NCBI GenBank assembly: GCA_030035585.1
Contig: CM057460.1
Coordinates: 127,332,714-127,396,713 of the forward strand
Length of the DNA stretch: 64,000 nt
From: Dugong dugon
Taxonomy: Eukaryota > Chordata > Mammalia > Sirenia > Dugongidae
Direction: 5' to 3'
Positions within the stretch are counted from its first letter, which is position 1. Each line of letters begins with the position of its first letter. This document shows, one piece after another, positions 55,553 to 64,000 of this stretch. Below the pieces are notes generated by a model, which was not told where the DNA came from, made no database searches, and saw nothing but the letters and a program-made list of their open reading frames with translations. The position numbers were made by a program, and so were the translations under genes.

Positions 55553-56878
55553 AAGAAAATTTTTCCAGAGGTGGGGCCAAGATGACGGAGTAGTCAGAGG
55601 CTTCCGGTGGATCCTCTTATAACAAAGACCCGAAAAAATATGTGAATTGATTATATATGGCAATCTGGGAGCCCTGAACACTAAAGGAAGAGTTGAGGAA
55701 GAGGACTGAGAGACAGTTCGGAAGAAATGAGGAGTTGCCAGACCTGACCTGGTGAGAACCTGAGCCCTTCAGGCCTGATCAGCTCAGGGGTGAGTGGTGA
55801 GGCAGGCAGGTAGTGGTGCTCGGGAGGTGCGTTTTCTGCAATGGTAGAAACCCAGGGCTAGACAGTCTACACAGCCACCCAGAACTACTGAGAAGCAGCC
55901 CTGGATTGGTGAAAGATAAGTAATTGCATACGGCCTACCATGCGGATCAAAAACACTCCCCTTAGGGAAAAACGTCTCTCCCATTAACCTCCCTGCTCCC
56001 AGCTCTGCACTTCGTCCTGGACCAGCTTCAGCAATTGCCTATTTCCCTGGGCTGGAAGTAGGATCCATCACATGCCCAGAGCCATTCTCTCTACCTTAGA
56101 GAGTGAACAAATTAAAAAACAGGGGAAAAAATAAACTGCCAGCTCACCTCAGCCAGGAACTCAGGATAGGCACAGCTCCTTTGCCTAGGCACAGGCACAA
56201 GGATCCATGGACTTTGAGTGCCTTTCCCCCTGCATATACGTGTGTGGGCCCATCTCAACACTGTAGGCCCTCATTACCGCAGTACAACAGGGTATATACT
56301 GGAAGTCTAACTTCAACTGTTTCAGGTATGAAGTGTCAGGTTCTTGACATTGGACACTGCTCTGCCCATTAAGCAGGGTCTTCACCTATCCACGTCAGGG
56401 CCCTGAGGACTCTGGCTCTGCCCAAGCCACCTAGCCACTGCGAGAGGGGCCCATGAATAAGAAGTGCCCCCAGTCCTTCCAGCCAACAATATTAAGTTCT
56501 CATAGTCCAGCTGCAGAACCCACCAACCTGCACACTCTAGGGAACAGGGACACACCTGTGTCTCCCCCTGCTGCAGCCAGATGCCTGTGCTTACACCAAT
56601 CACCCATGCCTGTCTAGGACTGTAAGTGAAAGCCTACACCACACGCTTGGTGGCTATCTGTCTGGGCATCTGAGCTAAATCCATACAGGAGAAGTGGGAG
56701 GACTCCTGAGCTCACATACCTAGTAACAGATCTAACCACCTGGTGACAGGACATTAGAGCTTCAAAGATGCCAATAATCAAACTAGCTGAATAAGCAGCC
56801 TGTTTGGGCATATCAAAACAAAACAAGAAGCTAGGACACAGTAAGCAAACACAGAATAATAAATATGTTAACTTATTG

Positions 56879-57843
56879 ATGGCTCGGAGACAACAGTTAA
56901 TATCAAATCACATAAAAAGGCAATCCATGATGGCTTCAGCAAGCTCCCAAAATAAAGAATCTAGAAATTCTTCAGAGGAGGAAAATTTCTTGGAACTACC
57001 AGAGGCAGAGTACAAAAGATTAAGACAGAGAACTCTTCAAGAAATCAGGAAGGAAAGTAAGCAAATCACAAAACATGCAATAGAGGAGATTAAAAAGATT
57101 AGAGAAGAGCATAATGACAAATTTAACAGGCTGCAAGAGTCCATAGAGAGATAGCAATCAGAAATCCAGAAGATTAACAATAGAATGTCAGAATTAGACA
57201 ACTCAATAGAAAGTAATAGGAGCAGAAGTGAGGTAATGGAAGTTAGAATTAGTGAGACTGAAGATAAAGCACTTGACACCAACTTATTTGAGGAAAAATC
57301 AGATAAAAGGATTTAAAAATATGAAGAAACTCCAAGAATTACATGGGACTCTATCAAGAGGAATAACCTATGAGTGATGGGAGTACCAGAACAGGGGGTA
57401 TAACAGAGAATACAAAGAGAATTGTTGAAGATTTCTTAGCAGAAAACTTCCTTGATATTGTGAAAGATGAGCGGATATCTATCCAAGATGCTCATTGAGC
57501 CCCACATAAGGTAGATCCCAAAAGAAAGTCACCAAGACATATTATAATCAAGTTGCCAAAACCAAAGATAAAGAGAGAATTTTAAGAGTGACTAGGGATA
57601 AAAGAAAAGTCATCTTCAAAGGACAGTCAATAAGACTAAGCTCAAACTACTCAGCAGAAACCATGCAGGCAAGAAGGCAATGGGATGACATATATAAAGC
57701 CTTGAAGGAAAAAAACTGCCAGCAAAGAATTACATATGCAGCAAAACTGTCCTCTCAAATATGATGATGAAATTAAGGCATTTCCAGATAAACAGAACTT
57801 TAAGGAATTGCAAAAAGCAAACCAAAATTACAGGAACTACTAA
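56879..57843 (+). pseudogene. L1 ORF1 (RNA-binding chaperone), broken
   Basis: ORF1p coats L1 RNA as a trimer. From the ATG at 56879 (MARRQQLISN) the frame is polar and coiled-coil-like ('EIRKESKQITKHAIEEIKK', 'REEHNDKFNRLQESI'). An in-frame stop at 57152-57154 interrupts it, the coiled coil resumes, and another stop follows near 57316. The C-terminal domain survives in pieces: 'ARRQWDDIYKALKEKNCQQR' with 'ITYAAKLSS' around 57670-57760, the family's conserved end. Several frameshifts lie between. The frame was chosen from the family-like order. The longer frame starting at 56804 uses a non-ATG codon and is not preferred. Confidence 0.82.
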
Positions 57844-58320
57844 AGGCTGTCCTCTGGTTAGCAAATCAGTAACATTGGATAACAACCCAAGACTAGAACA
57901 CAGGACAGAGCAAGCAGATATCAACCCAGATAGGGAAGTCACAAAAGTAAATCAATGCTAAAACACTGAAAATAGAGAAACAGATGTCAATATGTAAAAG
58001 ATGACAACATTAAAACAAAAAAGAGAGACATAAAAAATGTAGACATAGATTTTTCCTATGGAGAGGAAGTCCAGGTGATATAAAGAAATAAAAGACTGGT
58101 ATAAACTTAGAAAAATAGGGGTAAATATTAAGGTAACCACAAAGGAATCTAACAATCCTACAAATCAACATAAAAAACTAGAAAAATACAAAGACTCAGC
58201 AAACACAAAATCAACAACAATGAAAAAGATGAGAAGAAAATACATAAAGAAAAATGACTCAGCACAGAAAATTAAGTGGAACAAAGAAACTGTGAACAAC
58301 ACACAAAAAAAGACATCAAA

Positions 58321-61300
58321 ATGACAGCACTAAACTCATACCTATCAATAAGTATCCTGAATATAAATGGACTAAATGCACCAAAAAAGAGAAAGATAGT
58401 GGCATATTGAATAAAAAAGCACATCCATCTATATGCCGCCTACAAGGGACACACGTTAGGCTGAAAGACACAAACAAACTAAAACTCAAAGGATGGAAAA
58501 AAATATTACAAGCAAATAACACTCAAAAAAGAGCAGGAGTGGCAATATTAATCTCTGATAAAATAGATTTTAAAGTAAAATCCACCACAAACTATAAGGA
58601 AGGACATTATATAATGCTTAAAGGGTCAATACACCAGGAGGACATAACTATAATAAATATTTATGCACCCAACAACAGGGCTCCAAAATACATAAAACAA
58701 ACTGTAACAGCACTAAAAAGAGAGATAGACAGCTCCACAATAGTAATAGGAGACTTCAACATACCGCTTTCAGTGAAGAACAGAATAGCCAGAAAGAAGC
58801 TCAACAAAGACACGGTGCCAAGTTGATCTCATAGATATATACCAAACACTCCACCCAACAGCAACCAAGTATACTTTCTTTTCCAACGCACATGGAACAT
58901 TCTCCAGAATAGACCACATATTTGGCCATAAAGCAAGCCTTAACAAAATCCAAAGCATCCAAATATTACAAAGCACCTTTTCTGACCATAAAGCCATGAA
59001 AGAAGAAATCAACACAGAAAATGCAAGAAAAAAAAAATCAAACACATGGAAATGGAACAACACCTTGATCAAAAACTACTGGGTTATAGAAGAAATAAAA
59101 GATGGAGTAAAGAAATTCATAGAATAAAATGAGAATGAAAACACATCCTACCAGAACCTTTGGGACACAGCAAAAGCAGTGCTCAGAGGTCAGTTTATAG
59201 CAATAAGTGCACACATCCAAAAAAAAAAAAAAAAAGGGCCATAATCAAAACATTAACCCTACAACTGGAACAAGTAGAAAGAGAGCAGCAAAAGAAACCC
59301 TTGGGTGCCAGAAGAAAGGAAATAATAAGAATTAGAGTAGAATTAAATGAAATAGAGAATAGAAAAACAATTGAAAGAGTTAACAAGACCAAAATCTGGT
59401 TCTTTGAAAAGATCAACAAAACTGATAGACCACTGGCCAAACTGACAAAAGAAAAACAGGAGAGGAAGCAGATAACCCATATTAGAAATGAGATGGGTGA
59501 TATCACAACAGACCCAACTGAAATTAACAGAATCATAACAGAATGCAATGAAAAATTGTACTCTAACAAATTTGAAAACCTAGAGGAAATGACAAATTTT
59601 TAGAAACTCACTACCTACCGAAACTAACACAAACAGAGGTAGAACAACTAAATAAACCTAAAACAAAATAAGAAATGGAAAAGGTAATTTAAAAAGTTCC
59701 AAGAAAAAAATAGCCCCAGCCTGGACGCTTTCACTGGAGAATTCTACCAAACTTTCAAAGAAGTGTTAACAGCACTACTACTAAAGGTATTTCAGAGCAT
59801 AGAAAAGGATGGAATTCTCCCAAACTCATTTTATGAAGCCAGCATAACCCTGATACCAAAACCAGATAAAGACACCAGAAAAAAGAAAATTACACACCAG
59901 TATCCCTCATGAACATTGACACAAAAATCCTAACAAAATTCTAGCCAATACAATGCACCAACATATTAAAAAAATAATTCATCATCATCAAGTGGGATTT
60001 ATACCAGGTATGCAGGGATGGTTCAACATTAGAAAAACAATCAATGTAATCCATCACATAAATAAAACAAAAGGCAAGAACCACACGATCTTATCAATCG
60101 ATGCAGAAAAGGCATTTGACAAAGTCCAACACCCATTCATGATAAAAACTCTCAACAAAATAGGAATAGAAGGGAAATTCCTCAACATGATTAAGGCCAT
60201 TTATACAAAGCCAACAGCCAACATCATCCTAAATGGAGAGAGTTTGAAAGCATTCCCCTTGAGAACGGGAACTAGACAAGGATGCCCTTTATCACCACTC
60301 TTATTCAACATTGTGCTGGAGGTCCTAGCCAGAGCAAGTAGGCTAGAAAAATAAATAAAAAGCATCCAAATTGGTATGGAAGAAGTCAAAGTATCTCTAT
60401 TTGCAGATGATATGATCTTATACACAGAAAACCCCAAAGAATCCTCTACAAAACTACTGGAACTAATAGGAGATATCAGCAAAGTACCAGGATACAAGAT
60501 AAACATACAAAAATCAGTTGGATTCCTCTACACCAACAAAGAGAACTTTGAAGAGGAAATCACCAAATCAATACCATTTACAATAGCCCCCAAGAAGATA
60601 AAGCACTTAGGAATAAATCTAATCAGAGATGTAAAAACCTATGCAATGAAAACGCCAAGACACTACTGCAAGAAACCAAAAGAGACCTGCGTAAGTGGAA
60701 AAACATACCTTGCTCATGGATAGGTAGACTCATCATTGTGAAAATGTCAATTCTACCCCAAGCAATCTACGGGTACAATGCAATCCCGATCCAAATTCCA
60801 ACGACATTTCTTAATGAGATGGAGAAACAAATCAACTTCATATGGAAAGGGAAGATGCCCTGAATAAGTAAAGCATTACTCACGAAGAAGCACAAAGTGG
60901 GAAGCCTCACACTACCTGATTTTAGAACCTATTATACCGCCATGGTAGTCAAAACAGGTTGGTACTGGTACAACCATAGATACATAGACCATGGAACAGA
61001 ATTGAGATTCCAGACATAAATTCATCCACCTGTGAGCAGCTGATATTTGACAAAGGCCCAAAGTCCATTAACTGGGGAAAAGACAGTCTCTTTAACAAAT
61101 GGTGCTGGCATAACTGGATATCTAGGTGCAAAAAACTGAAACCATACCCATACCGCACACCATGCACAAAAATTAACTCAAAATGGACCAAAGACTTAAA
61201 TATAAAATCGAAAACACTAAAGATCATGGAAGAAAAAAATAGGGACAACACTAGGAGCCCTAATACATGGCATAAACACAATAGGAACCATAAGTAACAA

Positions 61301-62162
61301 TGCACAAGCACCACAAGAGAGACTAGATAACTGGGAGCGCCTAAAAATCAAACACTTATGCTCATCAAAAGACTTCAGCAGAAGAGTCAAAAGACAACCT
61401 ATAGACTGGGAAAAAATGTTTGGCTGTGACAAATCCGATCAGAGTCTAATCTCTGAAATCTACTAGATACTGCAAAACCTCAACAACAAAAAGTCAAATA
61501 ACCCAATTAAAAAATGGGCAAAGGATCTGAACAGGAACTTCACCAAAGAAGATATTCAGGTGGCTAACAGACACATGAAGAAATGCTCACGATCATTAGC
61601 CATTAAAGAAATGCAGATCAAAAGTACAATGAGATATCATCTCACCCCAAGAAGGCTAGTATTAATCTAAAAATCACAAAATAAGAAATGCTGGAGAGGT
61701 TGTGGAGAGACTGGAACGCTTATACACTGTTGGTGGGACTGTAAAATGGTACAACCACTTTGGAAATCGATTTGGAGCTCCCTTAAAAAGCGAGAAATAG
61801 AAGTACCATACGATCCAGCAATCCCACTCCTTGGAATATATCCTAGAGAAATAAGAGCCGTCAAACAAATAGATATATGCACACCCATGTTCACTGCAGC
61901 ACTGTTCACAAAAGCAAAAAGATGGAAACAACCTAGGTGCCAACTGACAGACAAATGGATAATCAAATTATGGTATATCCACACAATGGAGTACTACACA
62001 GTGATAAAGAACAACAATGAAGCCATGAAACATCTTATGACATGGAGGAAGCTGGAAGTTATTATGCTGAGTGAATTTAGTCAGTCACAGGACAAATATT
62101 ATATGAGACCAATATTAGAAGAACTCAAGAAATGTATAAACACAGAAGAAAATGTGTTTTGA
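58321..62162 (+). pseudogene. L1 ORF2 (endonuclease + reverse transcriptase), broken
   Basis: The start is the ATG at 58321 (MTALNSYLSISILNINGLN), the usual beginning of the L1 endonuclease. The endonuclease continues in 58407-58826 with 'INIYAPNNRAPKYIKQ' and 'IVIGDFNIPLS'. The linker is 59160-59603. The RT is 59953-60354 ([24 protein letters not shown]) and 60376-60723 (FADDMILY, catalytic). The C-terminus is 61746-62162. Breaks include an early stop in the endonuclease near 58410, a one-base deletion at about 59591 absent from the left copy, a TAA at 60352-60354 and a frameshift near 60631-60640. The last two are shared with the left copy. Confidence 0.93.
59150..61936. repeat. Right arm of the 2.79-kb near-identical inverted repeat
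   Basis: This arm is the reverse complement of 51936-54721. Upstream of 59150 the L1 continues into its endonuclease, whereas the left copy is truncated there. Downstream of 61936 both are still L1 ORF2 but differ at roughly a quarter of positions ('ctaggtgccaactgacag' here against 'ctagatgcccatcaacag' on the left L1). The identity edge is therefore abrupt inside homologous sequence. Confidence 0.95.
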
Positions 62163-63132
62163 TGATTACACGGGTTGGGAGGGAGGGTGAGGGTTATTTA
62201 CTAACTAGATAGTAGATAAGGATTATCTTGTGTGAATGGAAGGACAGCACACACTACAGGGGAAGTCAGCACAACTGGACTAGACCAAAGAAGTTTCCTG
62301 AATACAGTCAAACACTTGGAGGGATGGAGTAGCTGGGGTAGGGGTCTGGGGACCGTGCTTTCAGGGGACATATAGGTCAATTGCCATAACAAAGCTTATT
62401 AGGAAAATGTTCTGCATCCTACTTTGGTGAGTGGTGTCTGAGTTCTTGAAAGCTTGCAAGCAGTCATCTAAGTTGCATCAATGGGCCCCAACTACCTGGA
62501 GTAAAAGAGAATGAAGAACACTAAAGACACAGGGAAAGTATTAGCCCAAGAGACAGAAAGGGCCACAGAAATCAGAGACTTCATCAGCCTGAGACCAGAA
62601 GAACTAGATGGTGCCCGGGTACCACAAATGACTGCCGTGACAGGGAACACAACAGAGAGTCCAGATGGAGCAGGAGAAAGGTGAGGTTGTAGAACTCAAA
62701 CTGTCATAAGAAGACCAGACTTAGTGGTCTGACTGAGAATGGAGGAACCCCGGAAAGCATGGCCCCTTGATTCTCTATCAGTCCAGAACTAAAACAATTC
62801 CGAGGCAAACTCTGCAGACCGGTATTCGACTGGACTGTGGGACATAAAGTGATACTCGTGAGGAGTGTGCCTCTTAGCTGAAGTAGATACAAGATACTAA
62901 ATGGGCAGCTTCTGTCTGGAGGTGAGATGGGAAGGCAGAGAAGGAGAGAGGGTTAGGAGCTGGTTGAATGGACATGGGGAATCAGGGGTGGAAAGGAGGA
63001 GGGTGCTGTCACAGTATGGGGAGAGTAATTAGGATCACATAACAATGTATGTATAAATTTTTGTAGGGGTAAAAATAAAAAATAAATAGAAAATTTTTCC
63101 CTGTAAAGTTTGTAGCAGACAAGCATTTCAAA

Positions 63133-63436
63133 TACAAGTATTCTCCAACTTATGACAGGGTTCTCTTCTTACGACTCTGTTATAAGTTGGTTCTGACATA
63201 AGTCAAATACTTCATTTTTTTAGTTTTCATTATTATTGCCTTTTATTATCAGTATCTTTATAAAATCTGATCTTTGAACATCTGCAGGTAAACATCTGAG
63301 AATGATAACATCAGCAAATTACATGCCACAACATTGTATGTAGTACAAATTACTAAGGATAAGATGTACAAAAAAAGATGGTCTTAAGTGCAGTTCAGTG
63401 TAACTTGAATACATTGTAAGTGGAGGACTACCTGTA
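63133..63436. mobile_element. Tigger-like (Tc/mariner) DNA transposon, non-autonomous
   Basis: Terminal inverted repeats are visible: the left end 'tacaagtattctccaactta' pairs with the right end, whose complement reads 'tacaggtagtcctccactta'. Both ends begin and end in TA, the usual target dinucleotide. The internal sequence is A+T-rich with no transposase frame. It resembles the short Tigger derivatives known in placental mammals. Confidence 0.75.
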
Positions 63437-63458
63437 TGTCGTTCTAAGGCTATAAATA

Positions 63459-63588
63459 GGAGCCCTGCCCTGGTAGCGCAATGGGTAAGCAGCTGGCTGC
63501 TAACTGATGGGACAGTGGTTTGAACCCACTGGTAGCTCTGCAGGAGAAAAGATCTGGTGGTCTGCTTCTGTAAAGATCACAGCCTGGG
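63459..63588 (+). mobile_element. AfroSINE, interrupted at its 3' side by an LTR
   Basis: It shows 'ggagccctgccctggtagcg', 'aagcagctggctgctaactg', 'gtttgaacccactggtagct' and 'ctgcttctgtaaagatcaca'. It stops at 'gcctggg', where the LTR begins. The missing tail presumably lies beyond the end of the window. Confidence 0.88.
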
Positions 63589-64000
63589 TGTTATGGATTG
63601 AATTGAATCCCCCCAAAATATGTGTCAACTTGTTTAGGCCATGATTCCAGTATTGTGTGATTGTCCATTTTGTGATTGATGTAATTTTCCTATGTGTTGT
63701 AAATTCTAATCTCTGCCTGTGGCTAATGAGGCAAGATTAGATTATGTTAAAGAGGATTAGGGTGGGATGTAACACCCTTACTCAGGTCGCATCCCTGATC
63801 GAATGTAAAGGGAGTTTCCCTGGGGTGTGGCCTGCATCACCTTTTATCTTGCAAGAGATAAAAGGAAAGGGAAGTGAGCCAGAGAACTGGGGAACTCATA
63901 CCACCAAGAAAGCAGTGCCAGGAGCAGAGCATATCCTTTGGACCTGAGGTTCCTGTGCAGAGAAGCTCCTAGACCAGAGGAAGTTGATGACAAGGACCTT
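63589..64000 (+). mobile_element. MaLR/ERVL-like LTR, cut by the window end
   Basis: It begins 'tgttatggattgaattgaat' (TG start). It has 'taggccatgattccagtatt', 'gtaattttcctatgtgttgt' and 'aagaaagcagtgccaggagc', matching the complement of 20043-20528 and 37327-37832. About 410 of an expected ~490-500 bases are inside the window. A 5-bp duplication would start with ctggg (63584-63588) and should recur just beyond the end. Confidence 0.85.

Larger units (their letters stand above)
55567..63087 (+). mobile_element. Full-length L1 with perfect target-site duplication, dead
   Basis: The element is flanked by the exact 13-bp repeat agaaaatttttcc (55554-55566 and 63088-63100). It is 7.5 kb long. 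The 5' end reads 'agaggtggggccaagatgac', with a YY1-like site ccaagatgacgg (55577-55588) at the same place as in other mammalian L1 promoters, one base off the best YY1 core. The order is 5'UTR (~1.3 kb), ORF1 remnant, intergenic part, ORF2 remnant ending 62162, then a 0.9-kb 3'UTR and an A-rich tail ('aaaaataaaaaataaat'). The plus-strand ORF2 shares 2.79 kb with the inverted L1 on the left. Multiple stops and frameshifts make it immobile. Confidence 0.95.

Noticed and set aside
49232-63100. Simple inverted duplication or twin-priming of a single L1
   Set aside because: Twin priming does not duplicate sequence, and a block inversion-duplication would copy flanks; here each L1 has its own target-site duplication and divergent 3' part.

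Overview
The window reads as a gene-poor stretch of afrotherian mammal DNA, most likely from a paenungulate such as an elephant. Three kinds of repeat point that way. There are about thirty copies of the AfroSINE type, whose '+' orientation opens ggagccctggtggc and ends in a gagtcgg.atcgactcgacggcaac tail. There are several copies of an RTE/BovB-like LINE that carries the same tail. There are L1 elements with two kinds of 3'UTR. Old mammalian repeats (MIR, L2, MLT2/MaLR-type LTRs, L1M, a Tigger-like element) lie beneath them. I found no convincing protein-coding exon, rRNA, true tRNA or CpG island. The long open frames are retrotransposon reverse transcriptase/endonuclease remnants or chance frames. 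The species call is inference from repeat content.

Layout. From 1 to 8.4 kb there are MIRs, AfroSINEs, an internally deleted RTE derivative and two RTE copies (3650-4952, 6668-8313). From 9.0 to 10.4 kb an ERV1-like LTR abuts an L1M 3' end. From 13 to 16.3 kb there is a MIR split by a SINE, two 5'-truncated RTE copies in tandem, an RTE-derived SINE and an L1 3' end. From 16.6 to 43 kb single-copy DNA is dotted with SINEs, five short L1 3' pieces across the window and several LTRs. Nesting can be read directly: L1 in AfroSINE near 23.0 kb, LTR in SINE near 37.3 kb, LTR in MIR near 35.9 kb. At 43.9-47.2 kb lies an almost full-length RTE on the minus strand, followed by a SINE with a tRNA-Gly-like head (48.07-48.48 kb) and another RTE.

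The outstanding structure is at 49.2-63.1 kb. A minus-strand composite L1 (49244-54724) faces a full-length plus-strand L1 (55567-63087, 7.5 kb, perfect 13-bp target-site duplication). A 2.79-kb part of ORF2 (51936-54721 against 59150-61936) is virtually identical in inverted orientation. Just beyond one edge the two L1s are still homologous but clearly diverged. The shared segment carries the same premature stop and the same frameshift in both copies. The simplest reading is recent non-allelic gene conversion between two dead, inverted L1s 4.4 kb apart, with an assembly artefact as the main alternative.

The repeats are linked functionally. The RTE element presumably supplied the reverse transcriptase that moved the AfroSINEs and the tRNA-Gly-headed SINEs, since they share its 3' end. 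All RTE and L1 reading frames seen here are broken, so nothing in the window looks able to move by itself now.
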